This document shows, in pieces, positions 1 to 9,845 of a stretch of 64,000 nt of DNA. The stretch is from Sternotherus odoratus (lineage: Eukaryota > Chordata > Testudines > Kinosternidae). The notes beneath the pieces were generated by a model. That model saw only the letters and a list, made by a program, of their open reading frames with translations. It did not search any database and had not been told where the DNA came from. The translations under genes were made by a program, and so were the position numbers. The stretch lies in NCBI GenBank assembly GCA_032164245.1, contig JAVMKO010000001.1, positions 16,715,603 to 16,779,602 of the forward strand, given 5' to 3'. The stretch's first letter is position 1, and each line of letters starts with the position of its first letter.

Positions 1-479
1 CCAAGAATGACTAGTCCTGGGATTTACAAAGTACATAGTCCAGGGCAGCACAAATCTCTTGGTGGTTTGTAAATGGAAATGCTGTCCCTGATGAAGTGGG
101 TTCCTGATCTGTTGGTGGCTTTACAGATCAGGCTGAGACCCTGATCTTACAAGGACTATGTCACATGCTTATCTTTAATCATGTGCGCTATTCTGTTCAC
201 TTAAAGTAAAGCATGTGTTTGCAAGATCAAAGCCTAAGGCACAAGGGTGATGGTCTCAGAATGACCCATCCATTTTTCAATGTTTTAAAAATCCAAATAG
301 TAGCACAAGTAATGTTAAATAGAATTGCTTTTATTTTGGCAAAGCTCCATTAATGGTCCTCACAAGCACCATGGGTTCTTGTGAAGGATTCCATATGGTA
401 CTATAACAACACTTTTTTGTTGTGCCCTTTGGCTAAAACTCATCTACAGAAAGGCCATAAGAGCAACAGTTCTGCATGC
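1..479. other. No recognised feature
   Basis: AT-rich unique-looking sequence to the left of the first hAT element. The frame that starts at 381 runs straight into the transposon and has no recognisable domain. Confidence 0.5.
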
Positions 480-487
480 CCTCCATG

Positions 488-2679
488 CAGGGGTGGATTA
501 ATTGCTCCTGGGGCCCTAAGCACAGCCAAGCAATGGGACCCCCTTTCAACTCTCACCCCCATTCACAACCCAGCTTTTATTCGCAAAGTGACAAAGCTGC
601 TACCCAAACACAGTTCAGTTGAGAGGGACAAGAACAAGGCTCACAATAATTTAAATTTAATATGGGTTGAAAACTTGAAAGTGGACACTTGATAAAAACT
701 TCTTAAAATGTATTTATTCATTTATAAAAATTATGATTTATTCATTCATTTATTTTTATTTACTAACTTCCTCCTTGATTTTTGGAGAGCAAAATCTTTA
801 ATTATATCTTTAAATGTCAGTTCTCAGACTAAATCTTCCTCTATACTTAAAAGAACCAAATCATCCAGCCTGTCTTGGACCATCCTTGTTCTATTAGGGT
901 TTTTAATACCCTTTAACCTTGAAAATGAGCGCTCTGCTGTACAATTTTGTGAGCATTAAAATAAAAAAGATGTGAAAACCAATGTCTGCATTTGGAAATA
1001 CTGACATAATTTTGTCATCCACAATTACTTGATAAAGTTCAGCAGGAGAAAATGTACTTTTGCTAGTGTTAATAAACTTGTGACGCACTTAAGAATGAAG
1101 TAGAAAGGTTAGTGTCCAAATCCTCTGGGTAGGCCTCAACTAGCTTTTGGGAACACTGAGTCTATCTTTCTTTTTCAGCAAATGAAATGATGTTATTTGG
1201 AACATCACTTAAGAAAGAAAATTTGTCTGCAATATCAACATATATTTCTCCCCTTCTTCTCATTTGGGTTTCTAACTGATCAATGATTACGTTATAGGTG
1301 GCAATGCGGAATTTTTCTCTAGGGGTCAGCTCTACTTCTGGTGCATTTCCTGCATTGGGTAGCGTCTTTCTAATACGTTTGCGAGTGTGAGATGTTTTGT
1401 AATCACTCCCCTCTGGTAGCATTTCTTTTGAAAGCTTCTCAATTCTTTCAAAATCATCTCACTTAGCCCGCAGTTTTTCAGCTAAGGACATGTATAAATC
1501 TGCACAGGTCTTTAAGACCACATCCACTTTTTGCAGAGCTTGACTTGTTCTGTAAAATTCTTGCAAAATGTCATCCCACAGGATGAGCATAAAAACAAAC
1601 TCTAGCTCTAGCATCTTGTTTGCAATGTTGTCTGCTTCCCGTCTACTGTCTCCCTTCTGCGACTGGTCATCAGCTACACATTCTAAAGCTTCCAAAATCT
1701 TGTTGAAAGAACTCAAAATTGCATTTGTTGCAACTGCATGTGCCTCCCATCTGGTATCAGTTTTAACACTTTATTATCTCCCAGACAATCTTTTAGAATT
1801 TTCCATCGGTTTGTTGACGCCGAGAAAAAGGTATACAGCAATTGGACTGTACAGAAAAAATTAACAGCCATTCCACAACAGTCAACAGCACTGCGGCCAA
1901 CCAAATTTAATGAATGGGCTGCACAGGGCACATAGATGGCAAATTCCTTGTGTTCCAAAATCTTTTGCTGCATGCCTTTGTAACGGCCTGACATGTTTGC
2001 AGCATTGTCATAGGATTGACCCCTGCACTTGGAAAAATTAAGTTTGCAAATTTCGACTAAGTATTCCATTACCTGATTTGCTATTTCCTCTCCAGTATGG
2101 CTCTTTAGTTCCAGAAAGGTTAAAAAACAGTCAGTCGGTTGCCCATTTTTCAAATACCGAAGTACAACACACAATTGATAAAAACTTGTCCAACAAAGCT
2201 GCAAACTGCTGCCACTTATTCAAGCAAATATTGTGCTTATGTACTGTGATCAATGATGTCGCTCTAGATTACACGTGTTGTCGCAAGTAATGGCGGCGAA
2301 AAAAAAAGTGAAATATACACAACAATGGAGGAAATGTGTTTTATTCGCATTATCGGATTTTTTAAATTATTGTTTGGATACCGCGAGGCTTTTATTGATG
2401 CGAGGGAAGTCTGAGGGGAAAAGTGTAATCGACGCAACATTGGGGGATTTTTAAAATCGCAATGTCACATTTAAATAAAAACTTGATGAGCTTTATATAG
2501 CCAGGCACAAGGAGCCCTGAGGCCCCGGACTCGGGCCCAAGACGTTAATTGAAACTTTTTTTAATTTAAGGCCGTGCAAACTTGTAATTTTGTAACCATT
2601 TTTTGTTGTCGCTTGGGGCCCCTTTTCTCTTGGGGTCCTAAGCACGTGCTTTTATTCCTTACAGGTTAATCCACCACTG
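488..2679 (-). mobile_element. hAT DNA transposon with ZMYM1-like transposase, decayed
   Basis: The ends are inverted: CAGGGGTGGATTAA at 488 and, on the minus strand, CAGTGGTGGATTAA ending at 2679. The copy sits between exact 8-bp direct repeats CCTCCATG at 480-487 and 2680-2687. An 8-bp duplication plus CA(G)-type ends is the hAT signature. The internal minus strand carries fragments of a hAT-like transposase (separate entry). At 2192 bp it is shorter than an intact autonomous element, and the N-terminal part of the gene is missing. The exact duplication gives good confidence in the boundaries. Confidence 0.9.
903..2204 (-). pseudogene. hAT transposase remnant, ZMYM1/DUF4371-like
   Basis: Three neighbouring minus-strand frames together read like the middle and end of the ZMYM1-type hAT transposase common in vertebrate genomes. 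The best block is 1713-2204 (163 aa): it contains CRGQSYDNAANMSG followed by PCAAHSLNLVG, the core of the family's RNase-H-like fold, and then a FFSASTNRWKIL segment. Frames at 1459-1716 and 1162-1422 continue the C-terminal half after frame changes. The N-terminal zinc-finger and DUF4371 start region is absent. An intact protein would cut and paste DNA in the nucleus; this copy has frameshifts and cannot. The family call rests on motif recognition; assignment to a named hAT lineage is not possible here. Confidence 0.8.
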
Positions 2680-2689
2680 CCTCCATGCC

Positions 2690-3465
2690 TCTATATCATA
2701 TGAAAGGCAGATCTCATTGAACGTGCTTCTCAGAATACTTTATAGAGTGTTCTGAGGTCTAAGGAGATATACTTGTTATTTATTATTTTATTATTGTGCT
2801 GTTTAAACATGTGTGCTGTTCTTTTCTAACACCGGAAGAGCCCCTTTCAACTACATTGGAATGGCTCTTTTCAATGTTACAAAAATGCAGCAAATAACTT
2901 TACAAAAGAAGCACTGGGCTTTTTGCTCACTGCTGGAGGGTACATACATAGGGACAACATGTAAGCTGTCAGATCAAGCCTCTGCTCTTAGAAGTGTAGC
3001 ATATGCCTGGTTAATGACAAATACTTACCTGAAAGCACATCTGAGGCCTAATGGGGATTTGAATGTAATAACTGATATTGTGTATACATACTTGCAAGAC
3101 TGCTCAGAGACTGTTCCAATAATTTTGTAATGATATGGAAATATTGAGTAAATTAGAACTGTTATGGGACAGTGAGCCAATTGGCATACATTGGTGCCCT
3201 ACAGTGATGACTGGGTATGTTGCAGGATTCAAAGGATTTGTTTGAAGACATCATGTCTCAGCATATCTTGTGTCTAGGGTGGCATAAACAAAACTATAAA
3301 GTCAGTCGGAGAAAGTAGGTATCAAGCCTATGATGAAAGTTTGGAGTTTGTTTTCCAAATTAGTCACTAATTATATGGATGACTATAGTCCTACGGCTTG
3401 GTCGAGGTATTTTTCTGAGGTGTATGACTCTTTAGTTTGCAAAATGATGGCAAGTTTCTGGAGAC
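2690..3465. other. No recognised feature
   Basis: Between the hAT element and the first MITE cluster I see only unique-looking sequence. The 105-aa frame at 2813-3130 shows no domain I know. Confidence 0.45.
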
Positions 3466-3536
3466 TTAGGGCAAAGCTACACTACAAAATTAAGTCAACC
3501 TAAGTTATGTCAACTTACAGCCACGGCAGTGATTAA

Positions 3537-3738
3537 GAATCAGAGAGGTAGCCGTGTTAGTCTGGAATTGCAGAAGTGACAAAGAGTCCTGTGGCATCTT
3601 AAAGACTAACTAAAGTATTGAAGCATAAGCTTTCGTGGGCTAATACCCACTTCGTCGGATGCATGCATGTATTAGCCCACGAAAGCTTATGCTTCAATAC
3701 TTTAGTTAGTCTTTAAGGTGCCACAGGACTCTTTGTCA
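3537..3738. mobile_element. Penelope-like terminal repeat fragment, head-to-head palindrome
   Basis: It starts with the shared border GAATCAGAGAGGTAGCCGTG and contains two inverted copies of the same roughly 80-bp unit, meeting near 3660. The 11-bp direct repeats GCAGTGATTAA at 3526-3536 and 3739-3749 flank it, so it inserted as one piece into the surrounding MITE. The left unit carries a hammerhead-like core on the minus strand at 3619-3657, with CCGACGA in place of CUGACGA. The right unit lacks the first half of that core. Confidence 0.7.
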
Positions 3739-4008
3739 GCAGTGATTAAATTGCTTTTGCAAGTCCACACTACAATCCTTGTGTCAGTACCAAGAGCATT
3801 TGCATCAAATTAATTGTGAGAGTGGGGCATTTTGGGGCGGCGTCTGAAAGGCAGCAATAGTTGATGTAAGCAATGCAGTATCTACACTGACACTGCATCA
3901 ACCAAACTACAACGACTTAAGTGCTATGCCTCTCAGAGAGGTGGAGTTATTAAGTTGGTGTGGTGGGTGAGTTACATCGGTCGGAGCTGATTTTAGTGTA
4001 AATACTTA

Positions 4009-4273
4009 GGGCTTATCTTCACTAAAGCGGGGAGGGATCGATCTTTTGGCGATCAATTTATCGCGTCTCGTCAAGATGCGATAAATCGATCGCCAGCGGC
4101 GCTTCCGTCAACTCCAGAACTCCAGCTCGCCAAAAGGCGCAAGCTGGAGTCGACGGGGGAGCTCGCCGCCACCCGCTGCCGCCATGAGGATGGCAGGTAA
4201 GTCGGCTGTAGATACACTGAATTTGCGTATCTACAGCCAACCCCCCCCCCCCCCCTCCAGTGAAGACCAGCCC
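4009..4273. mobile_element. Harbinger-like MITE with TTA target duplication
   Basis: The ends are GGGCTTATCTTCACT and, inverted, GGGCTGGTCTTCACT. The copy is flanked by TTA at 4006-4008 and 4274-4276, the 3-bp TWA duplication of the PIF/Harbinger superfamily. The core holds a GC-rich stretch and a C run at about 4241-4256. No coding capacity. Confidence 0.8.
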
Positions 4274-4915
4274 TTATAGAGTTAGGTCGATGTAAGCTGC
4301 CTTACACCTACCTAACTCTTTAGAATAGACAAGGGCTTTGATTCTCATATGCACTTTGTTCCAGAGGTTTTGTTTTTATTAGAATGTGGCTCTTTACTCT
4401 GTAAGGTCTGGTGTCACTAGGCATTGTGATTTGGATGCCAGAGATTAGTTACCACCATATTCAGAGGCGGTTCCATACTTGTCATTGTAACTGCATTACA
4501 ACAACATGGGATAACAACCTGTTTCTGCTGGCATCTCAGAGTTTTGCAATTGCTTTCACTGGAGATATAATCAGGCCTGTAACTATTCTACTCATTTGAT
4601 ATGGATTTATCTGTATGACTAGAGAAAGCTACGGAGTGCAGTAAGGGGAGAATGGGAGTTGGGAAGCTGGCATGGCAAGTGCTGAGCTCTGCCTCACCAT
4701 TGTTGATTAACACCACTTGAACAAGACTGTTTAAGTCCTAACTTGAACACCTCTCCATCTTGCTTTTGAAGAACAATGCTTTGTAGTGATGTATATCTAT
4801 GTTGGGAGTGGGGATGAACACCAGAGAACTGAACTGAGAGTCCCTGAAGTTGGGATATCGCTGTAACACCACTGAGTGCAATTATAAACAGATTACTTAC
4901 CTCAAGGTATTACTT

Positions 4916-4951
4916 ATTGAAATCAGTGGGAGTTTTGCCACTGATTTCAAT
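4916..4951. repeat. Perfect 14-bp inverted repeat, 8-bp loop
   Basis: ATTGAAATCAGTGG at 4916-4929 is exactly inverted at 4938-4951. Related text (a fragment like TTGATTTCAGTGGAAC) appears at about 5250 bp past the 50-kb mark (55245-55262) and at 36515-36545, so this is probably part of an old interspersed repeat rather than a local regulatory hairpin. Confidence 0.7.
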
Positions 4952-5143
4952 AGGGCCAGGATTTCACCCACAAAGTGTTCCTGTATTTAGAGGCTGGACT
5001 GGAATTTGGGAAATCTAGGTTTGATTCCTGGTTTTATATTAAACTTCCAGTATGACTCTGGGTTGGGATTTTCACAGGGGCAGCTTGCTTAATTAATTAA
5101 TTCCTATCAAAACTATGTAGTTAAGTGACACATCAAATATCAG

Positions 5144-5707
5144 AGGTAACAAAGTCCTGTGGCACCTTAAAGACTAACTACAAAGTTTTGAAGCATAAGC
5201 TTTCGTGGGCTAATACCCACTTCGTCGGATGCAAGCAGTGGAAGTGTCCAGAGGCAGGTATAGAAAAGTAGGCAAGAACCAGGTGGGAGGTAAAAAGGTT
5301 AGTCCAATTAGGCTGAACCAGCTTGTTATCTCCGATCAGGGAGGGTGGGTTATTCTTCTCCAGGTTGGAAAGCTCTTTTTTGATGTTTTCCTGTTTGTTG
5401 TACAGGATGCTGATCAGATGGTTCCTCAGTTTCTTAGATAGTGTCTGGCATAATCTCTCACTGTAGTCTGTGCAGTATGTGGATAGCAATGGATTTTTCA
5501 CCTTCAGTCCATTTCGTATGATGTCCAGCCGTTTGCATTTGGAAAGAAAGATGATATCTGTCTGTACTTGTGCAAGTTTCTTCATGAGGTTGATGGATTT
5601 CCACTCCATACGGCTAAATGTAGTGCCTTGCATGATGTCAAGAATCAGAGAGGTAGCCGTGTTAGTCTGGAATAGCAGAGGTAACACGGCTACCTCTCTG
5701 ATTCTTG
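5144..5707 (-). mobile_element. Internally deleted Penelope-like retroelement
   Basis: This 564-bp copy is flanked by exact 14-bp direct repeats ACATCAAATATCAG at 5130-5143 and 5708-5721. On the minus strand it runs from a palindromic border (5634-5712), through a coding remnant, to a terminal segment with a hammerhead-like core (5190-5227). The order of coding piece then ribozyme-bearing terminal repeat, and the long variable target duplication, fit Penelope-like elements. The reverse transcriptase and GIY-YIG regions are missing. The family call is an inference from architecture. Confidence 0.65.
5240..5630 (-). pseudogene. N-terminal ORF remnant of a Penelope-like element
   Basis: The minus-strand frame over 5178-5714 (178 aa) is open throughout. 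Its middle reads as a conserved-looking segment: IIFLSKCKRLDIIRNGLKVK, then TDYSERLCQTLSKKLRNHLI, then a lysine- and glutamate-rich stretch. A segment of the type FL..C...I...GL..K is what I remember from the region upstream of the reverse transcriptase in Penelope-like ORFs. No RT motif is present. The first and last parts of the frame are translated non-coding repeat: the border palindrome and the terminal ribozyme-like segment. I could not confirm the homology without a search, so the call is moderate. Confidence 0.5.
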
Positions 5708-5712
5708 ACATC
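5634..5712. repeat. 31-bp perfect inverted repeat at the Penelope-like border
   Basis: Positions 5634-5664 are exactly the reverse complement of 5682-5712, with a 17-bp spacer. The arm contains AGAGAGGTAGCCGTGTTA, the common border of all Penelope-like copies in this window, plus a few bases of the neighbouring segment. It suggests template switching or snap-back during insertion. Confidence 0.85.
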
Positions 5713-6231
5713 AAATATCAGTGTTTTTATTGGAAACATTTATGAATATATATCAGTATAAAGAATTCTCAAACATTTGTAGCTCCAGGATGACTGTATC
5801 TTCCTCCTGCTTGCCATGCTTACAGAAGGAGTCACTGACTGCAGGACTTGTAGTATCTTTGGTCTTCATTTTACAACCACTGAAATCCATGAACATTTTA
5901 CGAGAACCCTTTGAATCGTAGGCCTATCACCAGTGCTTTCAGAGACAAATACTTCCACTAAAGTCAGTGGGAGCAAGTGTGGACTATTTTTAGGCCCGTG
6001 TGACATCATGCTTATCCAGCTTCTAACACTCTTCCCAGTTCTACCCACAGGAAGTCCCATTCAGTAGTGTACAGCCAGTTGTACAGCCTGCTGAGCCACT
6101 GCTGGAATTTGGCCAAATATACTCAGTACCTCTACACTACTGTGCACCATGTTAAATATCCCACTGGATTGACCCCATCCTGCTTGTACAGATGAGGCAG
6201 TGTAGGCTAGAGATTGGAGCAGGGACCTGGG

Positions 6232-6350
6232 AATTGGGATGGTCCAGTGGTTAAGGTGCTAGCCTGGGACTTGCTAGACTTGGGTTCATTTCCTTGCTGT
6301 GCCTCAGGCTTCCTGTGTGTGACAGTGGGCAAGTTACACATAGGCCAGGT
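6232..6350 (+). repeat. tRNA-headed SINE fragment
   Basis: GGTCCAGTGGTTAAGGTGCT resembles a Pol III box A region, and GGGTTCATTTCC at about 6282-6293 a box B. The text GACAGTGGGCAAGTTA further on resembles the CORE/MIR central region. It does not fold into a full tRNA gene, so it is a SINE head and not a functional tRNA. Confidence 0.5.
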
Positions 6351-7080
6351 TTAAACGGAAAAGTTAAGTCAACCCAGCTATGTTGCTCAGCCATGTGAAA
6401 TATCCACACCCCCTGAGCAAGGCATCTAAGCTACCAATCTCCTGGTGTACGCAGCACTAGGTTGATGGAAGAATTCTGTGGACCTAGCTACCGCCTCGCA
6501 GGGGGTGGATTAACTACCCCCATGGAAGAACCCCTCCCATCACTGTAGTGAATGTCTACATTGAAGTCCTATGCCACAGGAGCCAGCTTTAGCTGGCGCC
6601 AGTGAGTGCTCAGCCTCCAGAGCCACCCCCAGCCCTGCCCCAACTCCGCCCCTTCCCTGTCCCACCCCTTCCCCAAATCCCTGTCCCACCCCTTCCCCAA
6701 ATCCCCCGTCCTGCCTCCTCCCCCTCCTCCCCCCCAGGCATGCTGCATCTCCCCTACACCCTCCTCCCTCGCAGGCTTTCGCAAGCAAGCCAAGAAGGAG
6801 GGGAGAAGCGGACCGGCAGTGTGCACAGGGGAGGAGGCGGAGCGGAGGTGAGCTGGAGTGGGGAGTGAGACACAGAGAGGGCTGCCAGCAGTAGGTAACT
6901 GGGGGGTTGAGGGTGCGCAGGGGAACCTCTCCCCGCCCCAGCTCACCTCCACTCCGCCTCCTCCCCTGAGCTGCTTCCCAGGCTTGACCACCAATTTTTC
7001 TCCGTGGGTGCTGCAGCCCTAGAGCACCCATGGAATCGGCACCTATGGCTGCAGCTGTAGTATTTCAAGTGTAGACTAGC
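6344..7080. mobile_element. MITE of the GTCTACACT type carrying a GC-rich repeat insert
   Basis: The left end near 6344 (GGCCAGGTTTAAACGG) and the right end near 7080 (TCAAGTGTAGACTAGCTC) are weakly inverted. The body has the AAGTCAACCCAGCTA and GTGGATTAACTACC segments seen in other MITEs here. About 6595-7046 is a foreign GC-rich repeat ending in GGTGCTGCAGCCCTAGAGCA. A related one lies at 41177-41550. The long frames across it are repeat artefacts. Confidence 0.5.
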
Positions 7081-7264
7081 TCTCAGAACTTCCCTACTTC
7101 ACAGGGGGGCGCCCTGAGGTTAAATACATTTAAAGATTGTGTGGTGTTCAGATACTGTGATAATGGAGGCTATTGAGTACCATAGCTCGATTGTCAGAGA
7201 CTCCCTTGGTGTTCCATTTTCAGCTCTACAAACTGTTAAGACAGACTCAAAATTATTGTGTTAG

Positions 7265-7475
7265 GCCAAGTCTACACTAAAAAGTTAGATTGACCCATAC
7301 CCCTAAACAACATAATTAAATCGATCTAATCCCCAATGTAGACTGCGATAGATCAGTGGAAGAATTATTCGGTTGACCTAGATACTGCCTCCTGGGGAGG
7401 TGAATTAGTGATGGGTGAATGCTCTCCCCTTCCGTTTTCTCCCTGGGCCCCAGTTAAAGTGTAGAAACATAGTGT
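7265..7475. mobile_element. MITE fragment, GTCTACACT type
   Basis: It begins GGCCAAGTCTACACTAAAAA and continues with AGTTAGATTGACCC and AATCGATCTAATCCCC, the usual body of this family. The right end is degraded. Confidence 0.5.
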
Positions 7476-8067
7476 GAGTGGCTTAGTTTATTCATTTGTA
7501 AAATAGGTGTAATATCTCCCCTGAGGCTAAAACTTGTCAATTACTTTGACATCCTAGGATGAAAGAAGCCATGTTAAGTGTAAAGAGCTGTTATTTACAC
7601 ATCTACCCACTTATCTGGGATGATAGTGGCTGCAGAAAGGAATGGGAAAACCCTGTAACACTTTCACCACATCTTTCATCCAAGGATGTCAAAGCAATTT
7701 ACAAATTTAAACAGAGGGTGCTGCTAAAAGTCACCCTGATTCATTGAGGCACAGCAAATGGAACAAATAAGCTTCTAGAGACATTACCAAGGCACCAATA
7801 GGAGACAGTCATGAAAAATTAAATAAATAAGATAGAGCTTGCTTTGGCTCACAAAAGAACCAAGCCACCTTTGCTTTTGGCAGGCATTCATCCTCTCCAT
7901 TCCTGTCCTCACTTCTCCCCTGTGCACTGCGGTGAAACTTGCTCTGGTGAATAAATTTCATCCAAGGTTTAACTGCTGTGTTAGGAGCCAGATAGATGAC
8001 CTGTCATCGGTGCTCTAACAGAGCTTTCACCTCTGCCCAAATTCCCATGTAAATCACAAACGATATA

Positions 8068-8363
8068 CAGTAGACTCTCGATTATCCAGGATGATAGGGA
8101 AGAAAATAAGTCTAATAAAATCCTGGATAATCACCATCCATAGGAAACATGGGGAGTGGGGGGTTGATTCACCAGCCATCCTGTGCCGGGAGAAGGGAGT
8201 GTTGGTTCACTGGCTGCCCTGTGCCCTGGTAGGGGTTTTTTGTGTGTGTGTTTGGGGCGTCAGCAAAGCCAGAGCTGGCCCTGTGAGTTGCGCGTATTTT
8301 TTTTGACATCCTGGTTAATCCACATCCTGGTTAATCCAATCCTGGATAATCAAGAGTCTACTG
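8068..8363. mobile_element. Tigger-type (Tc1/mariner) MITE
   Basis: The ends are CAGTAGACTCTCGATTATCC and its inverse GGATAATCAAGAGTCTACTG, flanked by TA at 8066-8067 and 8364-8365. TA duplication and CAGTA ends are typical of Tigger. The centre holds repeated CATCCTGGTTAATCC units. Non-coding, 296 bp. Confidence 0.85.
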
Positions 8364-8714
8364 TAATCTGTTTCACAGGTAGGGCACAGAGCAGCAGGCA
8401 TACTTAGTGAATCCAGTTTATCACTGACTAATATGCATTAGGCTGAAGATATTTTCTTATATATTAGTTTTAAGCATCATGCCCATTTTGTGAAAACTAA
8501 AAACGAACATCTATGGGTTTCTTCTTGTATCTTTACAATAATGCAGTGGTCACGGACAGTATAGTAAATGAATAAAACCCTGCAGAGAGGAATTTTCTCC
8601 TGCAAACAGATTTTCCTCAGCAGACGCTTGCTGGTTTTAGATGGTGTGGAATTACCTCTCCAGCCTTTCCCACAGCATTTTGGCACTTTCAATTTCAATC
8701 ACAGAGAGATATTG

Positions 8715-8865
8715 AGAATCAGAGAGGTAGCCGTGTTAGTCTGGAATTGCAGAAGTGACAAAGAGTCCTGTGGCACCTTAAAGACTAACTAAAGTATTGA
8801 AGCATAAGCTTTCGTGGGCTAATACCCACTTCGTCAGATGCATGCAGTGGAAGTATCCAGAGGCG
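8715..8865 (-). mobile_element. Penelope-like terminal repeat, single unit
   Basis: It starts with the shared GAATCAGAGAGGTAGCCGTG border and ends in CCAGAGGC. It is flanked by near-identical 11-bp repeats GAGAGATATTG (8704-8714) and GAGAGATACTG (8866-8876). It is the least decayed copy of the hammerhead-like core in the window. Confidence 0.7.
8799..8837 (-). ncRNA. Hammerhead-ribozyme-like core
   Basis: On the minus strand the order is CUGACGA (8831-8837), a 5-bp stem GUGGG/CCCAC closing a UAUUAG loop, then GAAA, then a 3-bp stem AGC/GCU closing UUAU, then U and the cleavage-position base. This is the hammerhead order CUGANGA, stem II, GAAA, stem III, UH. Two points against a fully classical ribozyme: there is one extra A between CUGACGA and stem II, and I cannot see a convincing stem I. 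Hammerheads in terminal repeats of Penelope-like elements are known. Similar cores lie at 3619-3657 (minus), 5190-5227 (minus) and 45076-45112 (plus). Activity is unproven. Confidence 0.45.
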
Positions 8866-8883
8866 GAGAGATACTGTTTAACG

Positions 8884-8958
8884 GTAAGATTAAAACTGTG
8901 ATTAATCGTGATTAATTTTTTGAGTTAATCGCGTGTGTTAACTATGATTAATCAATAG
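8884..8958. repeat. ATTAATCG-rich interspersed repeat
   Basis: Several short inverted and direct copies of GTGATTAAT and AGTTAATCGCG are packed here. I recognise the motif as a dispersed vertebrate repeat but cannot assign the family. Confidence 0.4.
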
Positions 8959-9539
8959 CCCTAATTATTACCCTACTATAACTGTTAAATCATTTTCTTC
9001 CTACTCTTTGTGGCCGAAAAGTCTTTAGTGAGGTCATTGAAATCCAGCTGGTGAAACAAATCACGCTCAATTCACATTGATGTCAAATTATTCAATCTTA
9101 GCTAATCCATACCTGACCTGAATCAATGTTTAATTAGGGCAATTTTGTAAATGAGCATTTGCCTCCAGCATTAGTTACTGGCAGTGTCCAAAAAATTCAT
9201 AATGCAATGTCTACATTGGGAAATGCAAACTGCACAATCTTTTGTCGTAAAAGGTGAAGTAAGTTATTTGGAGATATGTTATCTCTTACATATAGTCTAA
9301 ATTGGACCAATTCATTTGCAGAATCCTCCTATAAATTCATAGTTATCTTGTAGTTTAGCAGCAGAAGCACATAACTTGCATGCAGACAGCCCACTAAAAT
9401 TAGTAAAAAAAAATCCAAAGTGGGCACACACTTCATTATATGCTTCATAACTATGGGCAAGTCTACACTACCGCACTGCATTGACGCAGTTACACCAATG
9501 CAGCTGCACCACTGTAGTGTGTTTGATGAAGACACAGTA

Positions 9540-9712
9540 GGGGGGGAGGGACAGCTCAGTGGTTTGCGCATTGGCCTGCTAAACCCAGACTTGTGAGTTC
9601 AATCCTTGAGGGGGCCATTTAGGGATATGGGGCAAAAATGGGATTGGTCCTGCTTTGAGCAGGGGGTTGGACTAGATGATCTTCTGAGGTCCCGTCCCAC
9701 TCTGATTTTCTA
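9540..9712 (+). repeat. tRNA-derived SINE with CR1 tail (turtle Pol III SINE)
   Basis: The head has a box A-like AGCTCAGTGGTTTGCGC (from about 9553) and a box B-like GAGTTCAATCC (9595-9605). The tail GGGTTGGACTAGATGATCTT to TTTTCTATGA matches the 3' end of the CR1 copies in this window. That combination is the architecture of the cryptodire turtle Pol III SINE family, which borrows CR1 machinery for mobility. It is not a functional tRNA gene. Confidence 0.85.
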
Positions 9713-9845
9713 TGACCATCCATATAATAATTCCACCTCTACAAGAGGCCAAAGCTATGTTGGCAGGAGAGCATCATCCACCAACATAGCATGGTGTGGA
9801 CAATGTTTAAGTTGTGGTAACTTACATCGCACAGGAGATATCTTA

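Larger units (their letters stand above)
3469..4336. mobile_element. Harbinger-like MITE, host for two later insertions
   Basis: The left end GGGCAAAGCTACACTAC follows TTA at 3466-3468. The right end near 4336 is a decayed inverted version. Body sequence of the form AAGTCAACCTAAG and GAGTTAGGTCGATGTAAG is typical of the GTCTACACT-end MITEs repeated across this window. It is interrupted by a Penelope-derived palindrome (3537-3738) and a second MITE (4009-4273). The right boundary is approximate. Confidence 0.55.

Noticed and set aside
5178..5714. Whole 178-aa frame as an intact protein
   Set aside because: Only the middle looks coding; both ends are translated terminal repeat sequence.
6540..7031. 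Overlapping frames of 163, 141 and 107 aa
   Set aside because: All three lie over the same GC-rich insert in a MITE, on both strands, with no domain.
9540..9615. Possible tRNA gene with box A and box B
   Set aside because: The tail is CR1-derived and no cloverleaf closes, so it is a SINE head.
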